Source: an uncultured Haemophilus sp.
GTDB lineage: Bacteria; Pseudomonadota; Gammaproteobacteria; Enterobacterales; Pasteurellaceae
Direction: 5' to 3'
NCBI GenBank assembly: GCA_902481695.1
Contig: CABSXY010000030.1
Coordinates: 1-13,544 of the forward strand
DNA length: 13,544 bases
The translations under genes were made by a program, and so were the position numbers. Positions 1-7,158 of this stretch are shown in pieces (the stretch's first letter is position 1; the number at the start of each line of letters is the position of its first letter). Under the pieces are notes generated by a model. It ran no database searches. It had not been told where the DNA came from and was given only the letters and a program-made list of their open reading frames with translations.

Positions 1-908
1 TCTCGGTTCAAACCGATCATGGAACCGTCTTTAAACAAGTAATCTGCCCATTCTTTTTCTTGTTCTGCTGCTGCTAAGAATAAATCATAGGCTTCTTGTT
101 TACATTCTTCCGCAATTTCTGCCATTTCAGGATCATCTTGACCTGCAGCCATAATGTTTAAAATGTGCTGTGTACCAGTTAAGTGTAAGGCTTCATCACG
201 TGCGATAAATTTAATAATTTTCGCATTACCCTCCATTAATTGACGTTCAGCAAAGGCAAATGAGCAAGCGAAGGATACATAGAAACGAATCGCTTCAAGT
301 GCGTTCACACTCATCAAGCAAAGGTAAAGTTGTTTTTTTAGATTGCGTAATGTCACCACACATTCTTTACCATCTACCGTGTAAGTACCTTCGCCATATA
401 GGCTATAAAGTTGGCTATCACGGATTAAATCATCGTAGTAAGAAGAAATGTCACGTGCACGTTTGATGATTTCTTCATTGGTTACGATGTCATCAAATAC
501 GATAGATGGATCGTTCACAATGTTACGAATAATGTGTGTGTAAGAACGAGAGTGGATGGTTTCTGAGAAGGTCCAAGTCTCGATCCAAGTTTCTAATTCA
601 GGAATAGATACTAACGGTAATAATGCGACGTTCGGGCTACGACCTTGAATAGAATCTAATAAGGTTTGATATTTTAAGTTACTGATGAAAATGTGTTTTT
701 CATGTTCAGGTAACGCGGCATAGTCGATACGGTCTTGTGACACATCCACTTCTTCTGGACGCCAGAAGAAAGAAAGTTGTTTTTCAATGAGCTTTTCAAA
801 CGTCTCATATTTTTGTTGATCGTAACGCGCAACGTTAACGTTTTGACCAAAGAACATTGGTTCTTTTAATTGGTCATTTTTAGTTTGTGAGAAAGTGGTG
901 TATGCCAT
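1..908 (-). CDS. nrdB: Ribonucleoside-diphosphate reductase class Ia, beta subunit (R2), C-terminus cut by window edge
   Basis: This is the small subunit of aerobic ribonucleotide reductase. It carries the diiron-tyrosyl radical that is passed to NrdA to reduce ribonucleotides to deoxyribonucleotides in the cytoplasm. The first 302 codons are present, from the ATG at 908 (MAYTTFSQTKNDQLKEP) to the edge. E. coli NrdB is about 376 residues, so roughly the last 70 are missing. The alignment with E. coli is gap-free by eye. The ligand segment ETIHSRSYTHI (near residues 116-126) supplies a Glu, a His and the radical Tyr123, and LDSIQGRSPN and ARDEALHLTGTQH hold the other iron-binding acid and histidine residues. 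The gene is third in a tight minus-strand operon after nrdA and a small ORF. Its Shine-Dalgarno AAGGAT lies inside the last codons of that small ORF, whose stop is only 4 bases from this start. Confidence 0.97.
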   Translation of the reverse strand, partial: MAYTTFSQTKNDQLKEPMFFGQNVNVARYDQQKYETFEKLIEKQLSFFWRPEEVDVSQDRIDYAALPEHEKHIFISNLKYQTLLDSIQGRSPNVALLPLVSIPELETWIETWTFSETIHSRSYTHIIRNIVNDPSIVFDDIVTNEEIIKRARDISSYYDDLIRDSQLYSLYGEGTYTVDGKECVVTLRNLKKQLYLCLMSVNALEAIRFYVSFACSFAFAERQLMEGNAKIIKFIARDEALHLTGTQHILNIMAAGQDDPEMAEIAEECKQEAYDLFLAAAEQEKEWADYLFKDGSMIGLNR

Positions 909-912
909 TTTT

Positions 913-1230
913 TTATCCTTGAATATTATCTATAAATTTATGCCAACACATTTTGATTTTAGATTTTATTTCTGAATGCAGTGATTGAAAATCTGAGCTA
1001 ACAGTCTCTAAAGCTATTGTACCTACAGCAATATCTAATTCATCACCTTCTAAAGATATACTATATATGCAATCAGAATATATAGAATTTAGATCATATG
1101 TTTCATCTAGTTTTATATCATAGCCGAGAGCTTGGTGAATCTCTGATTCAGCAAATCTAAGGAATGAGCCGAGAAAATCCTTTTTATATTTTTTGGATAT
1201 ATCCCCTTGGAACATTATTCTAATATTCAT
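913..1230 (-). CDS. Small hypothetical protein inserted between nrdA and nrdB
   Basis: I do not recognise this 105-residue protein. It starts at an ATG 11 bases after the nrdA stop, preceded by a good Shine-Dalgarno (AAGGAAA, 6 bases before the start), and ends 4 bases before nrdB, so it is very likely translated as part of the nrdAB transcript. It has no signal peptide or membrane segment and is acidic in its middle (residues about 40-85), with a lysine-rich start and a Lys/Trp/His-containing end. Only two cysteines are seen, which argues against a redox role. Its composition differs from its neighbours: I count about 30% G+C across 961-1200, against roughly 40% or more in sampled nrdA lines, and it uses AUA isoleucine and AGA arginine codons. 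Recent acquisition is therefore likely. The size and composition would suit an immunity-type protein or an orphan, but that is only a guess. Confidence 0.72.
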   Translation of the reverse strand: MNIRIMFQGDISKKYKKDFLGSFLRFAESEIHQALGYDIKLDETYDLNSIYSDCIYSISLEGDELDIAVGTIALETVSSDFQSLHSEIKSKIKMCWHKFIDNIQG

Positions 1231-1241
1231 TGTATATTTCC

Positions 1242-3512
1242 TTAAATCTTACAAGCACCGCCTGCACAGCCATCATCTAAATCTTCTTGGCTGTCTTCAG
1301 CACCATCACGGGTGTTTTGATAGTAGAGGGTTTTTAATCCGTATTTGTAAGCGGTTAAAAGATCTTTTAACAACACTTTCATTGGTACTTTACCATCTTC
1401 AAAACGTTTTGGATCGTAGTTGGTGTTTGCAGAGATCGCTTGATCCACGAATTTTTGCATAATGCCGACTAAGTGTAAGTAACCATCATTGCTTGGAATA
1501 TCCCAAAGTAATTCGTAGTTGTCGCTTAAGTTTTCATAATCCGGTACGACTTGTTTTAAGATACCATCTTTTGACGCTTTAATACTTACATGACCACGTG
1601 GTGGTTCGATACCGTTTGTTGCGTTAGAAATCTGTGAAGAGGTTTCTGACGGCATTAATGCAGTTAAGGTTGAGTTACGTAAACCAAACTCTTTGATTTC
1701 TTGACGTAACGTTTCCCAATCATAATGCAATGGTTCTTGCGTTAAGCTATCGATATCGTTCTTATAAGTATCGATTGGTAAAATACCTTTCGCATAATTG
1801 GTTTCATTGAAGTATTCGCATGCACCTAATTCTTTTGCTAAATTCATGGATGCTTTCAATAGATAGTATTGAATCGCTTCAAACGTACGGTGAGTTAAAT
1901 CGTTCGCTGAGCCATCAGAATAACACACGCCATTTTTCGCTAAATAATACGCATAGTTAATTACACCGATACCAAGTGAACGACGACCTAATGAAGAGCG
2001 TTTCGCCGCAGGAACAGGGTAGTCTTGGTAATCAAGTAATGCATCTAATGCACGTACTGCAAGATCGGCTAGGTTCTCTAACTCATCTAAATTATCTAAT
2101 TTACCTAAGTTAAATGCTGAAAGTGTACAAAGGGCAATTTCACCATTTTCATCATGGAAATGTTGTAATGGTTTAGTTGGCAATGCAATTTCTAAACATA
2201 AGTTAGATTGGCGCACTGGTGCAACAAGCGGATCAAACGGTGAGTGAGTATTACAGTGATCCACGTTTTGGATATAAATACGACCGGTTGATGCACGTTC
2301 TTGCATTAATAAAGAGAATAACTCAACCGCTTTTACAGAACGTTTACGGATATTTGGATCTTGTTCGTATTTCGCGTAAAGTTCTTCAAATTTATCTTGA
2401 TCTGCAAAGAATGCTTCATAAAGTCCAGGTACATCTGAAGGGCTAAATAAAGTAATGTCTGCGCCTTTAATTAAGCGTTGATACATTAATTTGTTTAACT
2501 GTACGCCGTAGTCCATGTGACGAACACGGTTATCTTCCACACCACGGTTATTTTTCAATACTAATAAGCTTTCAACTTCTAAATGCCAAATCGGGTAGTA
2601 AACTGTCGCCGCACCACCACGTACGCCACCTTGTGAACAAGATTTGACGGCACTTTGGAAGTGTTTATAGAATGGAATACAGCCTGTATGGAATGCTTCA
2701 CCACCACGAATCGGGCTACCTAACGCACGAATTGCACCAGCATTTACCCCGATACCTGCACGTTGTGAAACGTATTTCACGATTGCTGCAGAGGTAGCGT
2801 TGATAGAGTCTAAGCTATCACCACATTCAATTAATACACAAGAACTGAATTGACGTGTAGGTGTACGAACCCCCGCCATGATAGGAGTAGGTAAAGAAAT
2901 CTTAAAGGTTGATGTCGCATCATAGAAACGACGAATGTAATCCAAACGGGTTTCTTGTGGATATTTTGAGAATAAACTCGCCGCAACTAATAAATAAAGG
3001 AATTGTGCAGATTCATAGATCTCACCGGTTACACGGTTTTGAACTAAGTATTTCCCTTCTAATTGTTTTACTGCCGCATAAGAAAAGGTCATATCACGCC
3101 AGTGATCAATAAACCCATCCATTTCATCCCATTCTTCACGAGTATAGTCGGCTAAAAGGGCAGGATCGTATTTGCCCATGCGCACTAATTTTTTCACGTG
3201 ATCGTATAAACGAGGTGGATCAAAATGGCCATACGCTTTTTTACGTAAATGGAAAACCGCAAGACGTGCAGCAAGATATTGATAATCAGGCGTATCTTTG
3301 CTGATTAGATCTGCTGCTGCTTTAATAATGGTCTCATGAATATCGGAGGTACGAATACCTTCATAGAATTGAATATGAGAACGCAATTCAACTTGAGAAA
3401 CAGAGACGTTTTCCAAGCCTTCAGCCGCCCAAGTAATCACACGGTGAATTTTGTCTAAATTGATTTGTTCAAGCGTACCATCGCGCTTTGTAACCATTAA
3501 TCCTTTGTTCAT
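1242..3512 (-). CDS. nrdA: Ribonucleoside-diphosphate reductase class Ia, alpha subunit (R1)
   Basis: This is the catalytic and allosteric large subunit, which reduces NDPs to dNDPs using the NrdB radical. From the ATG at 3512 (MNKGLMVTKRDGT) it is 756 residues, against 761 in E. coli. The N-terminal ATP-cone (about residues 5-95), which senses ATP/dATP, is followed by the barrel. The barrel has the redox Cys225 in FSSCVLIECGDSLDS, the active-site N-L-C-L-E (Asn437, Cys439, Glu441) and Cys462 in EIALCTLSAFN. Radical-transfer tyrosines are in LYYQNTRDG, and the C-terminal shuttle pair is in DDGCAGGACKI. The tail before that pair is five residues shorter than in E. coli. A longer reading frame from a TTG at 3554 would run through an NrdR box and is rejected. 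An ATG at 3497, preceded by AAAGGA at short spacing, is a possible alternative start. It heads the operon nrdA-small ORF-nrdB. Confidence 0.97.
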   Translation of the reverse strand: MNKGLMVTKRDGTLEQINLDKIHRVITWAAEGLENVSVSQVELRSHIQFYEGIRTSDIHETIIKAAADLISKDTPDYQYLAARLAVFHLRKKAYGHFDPPRLYDHVKKLVRMGKYDPALLADYTREEWDEMDGFIDHWRDMTFSYAAVKQLEGKYLVQNRVTGEIYESAQFLYLLVAASLFSKYPQETRLDYIRRFYDATSTFKISLPTPIMAGVRTPTRQFSSCVLIECGDSLDSINATSAAIVKYVSQRAGIGVNAGAIRALGSPIRGGEAFHTGCIPFYKHFQSAVKSCSQGGVRGGAATVYYPIWHLEVESLLVLKNNRGVEDNRVRHMDYGVQLNKLMYQRLIKGADITLFSPSDVPGLYEAFFADQDKFEELYAKYEQDPNIRKRSVKAVELFSLLMQERASTGRIYIQNVDHCNTHSPFDPLVAPVRQSNLCLEIALPTKPLQHFHDENGEIALCTLSAFNLGKLDNLDELENLADLAVRALDALLDYQDYPVPAAKRSSLGRRSLGIGVINYAYYLAKNGVCYSDGSANDLTHRTFEAIQYYLLKASMNLAKELGACEYFNETNYAKGILPIDTYKNDIDSLTQEPLHYDWETLRQEIKEFGLRNSTLTALMPSETSSQISNATNGIEPPRGHVSIKASKDGILKQVVPDYENLSDNYELLWDIPSNDGYLHLVGIMQKFVDQAISANTNYDPKRFEDGKVPMKVLLKDLLTAYKYGLKTLYYQNTRDGAEDSQEDLDDGCAGGACKI

Positions 3513-3548
3513 GGAAGATAAACCTGCTAGAGAGATGACTTTAAAAAA

Positions 3549-3596
3549 ACACAAGATATAGTGTTATGAAAAATAACGATGCACAAGATAGAGTGT
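3549..3596. promoter_or_regulatory. Tandem NrdR boxes upstream of nrdA
   Basis: Two 16-bp palindromes lie at 3549-3564 (ACACAAGATATAGTGT) and 3581-3596 (GCACAAGATAGAGTGT), with starts exactly 32 bp, about three helical turns, apart. This is the known arrangement of paired boxes for NrdR, the zinc-finger/ATP-cone repressor of ribonucleotide reductase operons. The distal box covers the proposed -10 element and the proximal box lies in the leader, so repression when dATP is abundant is expected. The match to the consensus is seen directly; binding is inferred. nrdR itself is not in the window. Confidence 0.88.
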
Positions 3597-3613
3597 TTTA
3601 AAATTGAATTCAA
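3585..3613 (-). promoter_or_regulatory. Probable nrdA promoter
   Basis: On the minus strand TTGAAT (3608-3613) and TATCTT (3585-3590) are separated by exactly 17 bases, a sigma-70-like pair. Transcription would begin near 3578, giving a leader of about 65 bases to the ATG at 3512. The -10 element lies wholly inside the distal NrdR box, which fits simple repression by occlusion. A 15-bp AT-rich palindrome, AGTAAATTTTTTACT at 3616-3630, abuts the -35 and could be another regulator site. Confidence 0.5.
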
Positions 3614-3729
3614 GCAGTAAATTTTTTACTTACATTATTGACAAAAGATAAGTCATTTAAAATAAATAACTTTTTTTCTAAGTGATGTTTTTTTAAGCAG
3701 GATCTTTTTTGTAAATTTTTGTAAAGAAA

Positions 3730-3769
3730 AAAGTGCGGTCAAAAATCATCTCGTTTTTGACCGCACTTT
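3730..3769 (-). terminator. Rho-independent terminator of dolP made from an uptake-sequence inverted pair
   Basis: A perfect 16-bp stem (3730-3745 with 3754-3769) has an 8-base loop. Each arm contains the 9-base uptake core (AAGTGCGGT at 3731-3739 and ACCGCACTT at 3760-3768). Read leftward from dolP, the hairpin is followed by TTTTCTTTAC, a reasonable U-tract. In the rightward direction only TTTA follows, so it is mainly a terminator for the minus-strand lpoA-dolP unit. Confidence 0.87.
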
Positions 3770-3786
3770 AAGAGTTAAAAAATTAA

Positions 3787-4368
3787 TTAATTCAAATATT
3801 TAAATACTTTGACAACTTTTTGAACACCAGTAACTTTACTTGCAATTTCTGCGGCTGAGTTACCTTGTGATTGAGTAACGTTTCCAAGTAAGAATACTTC
3901 ACCATTTTCAGTGATCACTTTTACATCCGTTGCTTTTACATTGTCACCTACAAAGAGTTTAGATTTAATTTGTGTCGTAATCCAACTGTCTTTTGTAATT
4001 TGTCCAAAAGTAATTTTTGGCCCAACACGTAATTCATTGTATACGTCGTTTACACCTTCTACACCTTTTGCAAGACTGGTTGCGGTTTCTTTTACACTTT
4101 CACTCGGTACTTGACCAATTAATAAGACGCGACCACTGTAAGAAACAGCATTTACACGACCTTCAGATTTAATTTGTGCATCTTTATCTAATGCATTTTC
4201 AACTTTTATTTCTAAAGTTTCATCATCTACTTGCGTACCCATCGTGCGAGGATCTGTTGCAACTTTTGCGCCAGCCGCTGCGCCACCAACAACCGCAGCT
4301 ACACAGCCTTGTAACATAATTGATGCGCCTAGGACGAAGGCTAATTTTTTAAATGGGGTCAATTTCAT
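3787..4368 (-). CDS. dolP: Outer-membrane BON-domain lipoprotein DolP (YraP)
   Basis: This is a 193-residue lipoprotein with a signal peptide ending in the lipobox LQGC, so Cys22 would be acylated and the protein exported. A short Ala/Gly-rich linker is followed by two BON domains at about residues 47-115 and 125-192. Each shows the family pattern of a helix, then beta strands with the G-x-V-x-L-x-G turn (YSGRVLLIGQV and NGEVFLLGNV). In E. coli, DolP (191 residues) binds anionic phospholipid at division sites and supports outer-membrane integrity. The start is well supported: AAGGAG sits 7 bases before the ATG. It is the last gene of the leftward cluster, 84 bases after diaA. I see no terminator in that gap and no convincing promoter. 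An uptake-sequence terminator lies 17 bases beyond the stop. Confidence 0.93.
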   Translation of the reverse strand: MKLTPFKKLAFVLGASIMLQGCVAAVVGGAAAGAKVATDPRTMGTQVDDETLEIKVENALDKDAQIKSEGRVNAVSYSGRVLLIGQVPSESVKETATSLAKGVEGVNDVYNELRVGPKITFGQITKDSWITTQIKSKLFVGDNVKATDVKVITENGEVFLLGNVTQSQGNSAAEIASKVTGVQKVVKVFKYLN

Positions 4369-4452
4369 TATTAATCTCCTTTTTATAAATGAGTGAGCTA
4401 ATTAATTAGTCAATTAATTTTAGAAATAGTTTGGTTGGAAAATCCTTTAATG

Positions 4453-5037
4453 TCAAGCTCTTGGGAAAAGTGTGCTATCAACAAGCTCACAAAGTGCATT
4501 TATGACGAATAAATGATTTTCCAAAATGCGCGCTTCTTTCGTCGCCGGAATAGAGATTTCTAAATCCGCTTCAGCTAACACACCTTGAATCGCATCATTG
4601 TTTGCACCGGTTAAGGCTATGACCTGAATTTCTTTGTTGACGGCATTAGCAATCGTATTCAGTACCGCTTTTTCTGTACCAAGAGGTGCAAAGGCTATTA
4701 ATAAGTCACCGGGCTTCGCGATAGTGTTGAATTGATGTTGATAAAGCTGATCAATGGGTTGATCAAAAATCAGTGAAGAACCGACCGCACTTTCAAGGCT
4801 AAGATGTACGGATGGTAGACTTGGGCGCTCAAAATCGTAACGATTGAGCAAGTTTGATACTAAAAATTGGGCATTCGCGTAAGAGCGAGCGACGCCACAG
4901 GCAATCACTTTATGACCACTTAACAAACATTGCATCACCATTTGTGTGGCTGTTGCAATATTTTCTGATAATAGACTCGAAGCAGAGATTTGAATCTGAA
5001 TACTTTCGCTATAAATATCTTTAACTTTTTGTAACAT
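4453..5037 (-). CDS. diaA: DnaA initiator-associating protein DiaA, SIS domain with altered sugar-phosphate motif
   Basis: This 194-residue SIS-fold protein aligns end to end with E. coli DiaA (196 residues; MLQKVKDIYSESIQIQ matches MQERIKACFTESIQTQ). DiaA is a homotetramer that binds several DnaA molecules at oriC and promotes timely initiation. The two residues reported to contact DnaA in E. coli, Leu190 and Phe191, are kept in STLFP. By contrast the usual phosphosugar loop (CGNGTSAANAQH in E. coli) reads CGVARSYANAQF here, at residues 47-58, and the second loop STRGNS reads APLGTE. Sugar-phosphate binding is therefore probably lost and a scaffold role likely. It starts 12 bases after the yraN stop without a good Shine-Dalgarno, so translational coupling is likely. 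One uptake core lies within the gene at 4784-4792. Confidence 0.92.
   Translation of the reverse strand: MLQKVKDIYSESIQIQISASSLLSENIATATQMVMQCLLSGHKVIACGVARSYANAQFLVSNLLNRYDFERPSLPSVHLSLESAVGSSLIFDQPIDQLYQHQFNTIAKPGDLLIAFAPLGTEKAVLNTIANAVNKEIQVIALTGANNDAIQGVLAEADLEISIPATKEARILENHLFVINALCELVDSTLFPRA
4784..4792 (-). repeat. DNA uptake sequence core inside diaA
   Basis: An exact ACCGCACTT is present, the complement of the Haemophilus uptake core. It lies in the part of diaA that encodes ESAVGS, near residues 82-87, between the two SIS loops. Uptake sequences mark DNA for preferential import by competent Pasteurellaceae cells. Confidence 0.85.
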
Positions 5038-5049
5038 AATCGGAAAAGG

Positions 5050-5409
5050 TTAATCGAGAAAATTAGGAATCCATTGGATATCACTGGCGGTTTTTCCAAA
5101 GGCGATAAGATCAAAACGACAGTCCGCATCTTCAAGGCTTAGGTTGCGTTGGGCAAGCCATAAATTTGCGGCATTTAGCCATTTTTGTTGCTTTTGCCAA
5201 TCCACACTTTCAACAGCGGATCCGAATGCTGAGCTGGATCGTTGACGAACTTCAACAAATACAATGGTTTGTCCGTCTTGCATAATGAGATCTAATTCAC
5301 CGCATTTGAAATGTTGATTCGCTGCGATGAATTTAAGCCCCTTAGCCTCTAAGAAAAGGCGGGCTTGATGTTCAAAGCCCGCCCCTTGTTGACGTTTTAA
5401 TGAAAACAT
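5050..5409 (-). CDS. yraN: YraN family (UPF0102) nuclease-fold protein
   Basis: This 119-residue protein has the whole UPF0102 pattern: an N-terminal helix GxxxExxARLFLEAKG (about residues 9-24), then GELDLIMQDG (37-46) and IVFVEVRQRSS (49-59). The spacing of Glu38, Asp40 and Glu53-x-Arg55 resembles the PD-(D/E)xK nuclease core, with Arg where Lys is more usual. The cellular role of the family is not established, and a link to DNA processing is inferred from the fold. The ATG follows the lpoA stop by only 3 bases and has no clear ribosome site of its own, so it probably depends on lpoA translation. The diaA start follows its stop by 12 bases. It has no signal peptide and should be cytoplasmic. 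Confidence 0.92.
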   Translation of the reverse strand: MFSLKRQQGAGFEHQARLFLEAKGLKFIAANQHFKCGELDLIMQDGQTIVFVEVRQRSSSAFGSAVESVDWQKQQKWLNAANLWLAQRNLSLEDADCRFDLIAFGKTASDIQWIPNFLD

Positions 5410-5412
5410 GGA

Positions 5413-7134
5413 TTAGTTCGCAACCGCTACCACATTACCATCTTGTACTTGATACCATGTCATATCGCGGTCCACATCACAGTTTGAATCTGCGCTAAGC
5501 TGACCGGTTAAACCACTTAAGGTGTAACCTGGTACTTGGCGTAATTCATTAAAGTGATTGATGAGCAACCATGCATCAGAACCCATTGCATATAAACGCA
5601 TTAATTGGAATTCACCACCGGTTGAGCCAGCCACTTTTTGATATTGTGAAGAATCGCTTTGTTTAAAGAATGGAATATCGCTAAATTGAACGCCATTCAT
5701 TTTCGCATAGTATTCTGGTGTATTACTTGCCGCGTTAGAACGAGAGCTTGCATAGATACGGACATTCGGATTGCTGGTATCTAAATAACCTTTGATTTCA
5801 GCCAATTCATCTGGTGAAGAGATGACATAAAGTGCACTTGTATCTTGCGGCGCACCTTGGAAGAAGTAGGTAATATCAGCCGGTAAGTTATAGTAGCGAA
5901 TATTCGCATCTGTACCCGCTAAACGTTGCCAACGTACGTTGAACGCATTACCCACACGTTGTCCTAAATCATTTTGCGGCATTGCCACAATTGGGTTACG
6001 AACACCATCTTTCCACATTTTGTTCGCCGCAGATTCTGCTTCATCTTCCGGCGATAAACCGTAATAACAGACTTTGTTAATCGCTTGTGTATTTGCTGTG
6101 GCATTTAAGGTGAGCACATCCATGCCTTGTACTGCACTTGGATTTGCAATGATGGCATCGACATTTTGTTTAAGTAATGGACCTACTAACGCTTTAATAC
6201 CCGATGCTTTTGCTTGTGCAAGGATATCATTAATCGGGGTAGTTGATGAGTCAAACACTTGTACCGGAATGGTTGAGTCACCTTTTGCATCGTTAAAACC
6301 TGATTGAATCGTTGTACCTAAAATTTGGCCATCGCCACTTAAAGGTAAGACTAAACCAATTTGAGCTAAATTCGTTTGTTGGAAATTCAACAAGCTTTCT
6401 AGCTCTTTAGGGAAAAAGGTTGCCGCAACGTGATTTGGATAAGCTGATTTCCAACTTTGTAACGCTTGGCTTAATTGTACTGGCTGACGAATGTTGTCGT
6501 TATAAGCTTTAATCAAGGTGAGCCAACCGCCTAATGCTACGCTACCTTCATCAGAGGCATTATTGATAACAGCCGTATTCGCAGAACGGAGTAACGACCA
6601 AGTTTTATCAACATTATCTTTACGACGTTGCATGTCTGTTAAGTTTTCATCCATTTTGATACGCGCTTTCACCGCTTCAATCACGTCTTTACGATTTTCA
6701 GCTGTTTGAGCAAAGGTTTCGTAATAACGAGATTTTTGTGATGGACTTAATTTAGTCAGATCGAGTGCACGTAATTTACCTTCAGCCACATCATTATTGC
6801 CTTTTGCTGCAGCGATGCGAGCTTCGACTAAAGTACGGTCTAATTGTTGCGCTTCGTTTAAGTCAACCAATTCATTTAATAACTCTTCGGCTTGTGGCAC
6901 TTTATTTTCAGTAATTAATACACGTGCAGCTAAGAGTTTGTAAGTTTGTTGATCTTCTTTATCTTGTGCTTGTCCTAATTTATTCATATAAAATTCAGAA
7001 CTTGCATTGGCATCACGTTGTAATGTTTGAGTAAAGCTGCTGCCAAATAAGTTAGAACAACCCGCTAACGCAACAGACAATAAAATCGGCATTAAACGTT
7101 TTTTAAAACGACCGCCTTGTAATAGAATAGACAT
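5413..7134 (-). CDS. lpoA: Penicillin-binding protein 1A activator, outer-membrane lipoprotein LpoA
   Basis: This 573-residue lipoprotein crosses the periplasm from the outer membrane to stimulate the transpeptidase activity of PBP1A in peptidoglycan synthesis. It has a basic start (GGRFKKRLMP), a hydrophobic stretch and the lipobox ALAGC, so Cys26 should be lipidated. Residues from about 30 to 250 are helical and TPR-like (for example AARVLITENKVPQAEELLNELV). From about residue 258 (IGLVLPLSGDGQILG) a periplasmic type I binding-protein fold of two lobes runs to the end. The length agrees with Haemophilus LpoA and is shorter than in E. coli. The start is supported by GGAG five bases before the ATG. 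It is first of the leftward cluster lpoA-yraN-diaA-dolP and diverges from rsmI across 69 bases. Confidence 0.95.
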   Translation of the reverse strand: MSILLQGGRFKKRLMPILLSVALAGCSNLFGSSFTQTLQRDANASSEFYMNKLGQAQDKEDQQTYKLLAARVLITENKVPQAEELLNELVDLNEAQQLDRTLVEARIAAAKGNNDVAEGKLRALDLTKLSPSQKSRYYETFAQTAENRKDVIEAVKARIKMDENLTDMQRRKDNVDKTWSLLRSANTAVINNASDEGSVALGGWLTLIKAYNDNIRQPVQLSQALQSWKSAYPNHVAATFFPKELESLLNFQQTNLAQIGLVLPLSGDGQILGTTIQSGFNDAKGDSTIPVQVFDSSTTPINDILAQAKASGIKALVGPLLKQNVDAIIANPSAVQGMDVLTLNATANTQAINKVCYYGLSPEDEAESAANKMWKDGVRNPIVAMPQNDLGQRVGNAFNVRWQRLAGTDANIRYYNLPADITYFFQGAPQDTSALYVISSPDELAEIKGYLDTSNPNVRIYASSRSNAASNTPEYYAKMNGVQFSDIPFFKQSDSSQYQKVAGSTGGEFQLMRLYAMGSDAWLLINHFNELRQVPGYTLSGLTGQLSADSNCDVDRDMTWYQVQDGNVVAVAN

Positions 7135-7158
7135 ATTCGCTCCATAATGAATAAATCA

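Noticed and set aside
260..466. Basic 68-residue plus-strand frame inside nrdB
   Set aside because: It lies wholly opposite a highly conserved part of nrdB and has no supporting start signal.
3622..3720. Phased T-tracts suggesting bent DNA upstream of nrdA
   Set aside because: The runs near 3671-3677, 3688-3694, 3705-3710 and 3716-3720 are about 17, 17 and 10 bases apart, not a regular 10-11 base repeat, so they are probably just AT-rich DNA.
3637..3769. Plus-strand small RNA starting from TTGACA at 3637-3642 and ending at the uptake hairpin
   Set aside because: The -35 is perfect, but the sequence 17 bases on (AATAAA) is a poor -10 and the hairpin lacks a U-tract in the plus direction.
4369..4452. 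Separate dolP promoter with TTGACT and a TTTATA -10
   Set aside because: The implied start would fall on or after the ribosome site, and no sigma-E-type element is clear. Co-transcription with diaA is simpler.
6831..6839. AAGTACGGT in lpoA as an uptake sequence
   Set aside because: It has one mismatch in the most conserved part of the core and is likely chance. ACCGAACTT at 12907-12915 was set aside for the same reason.
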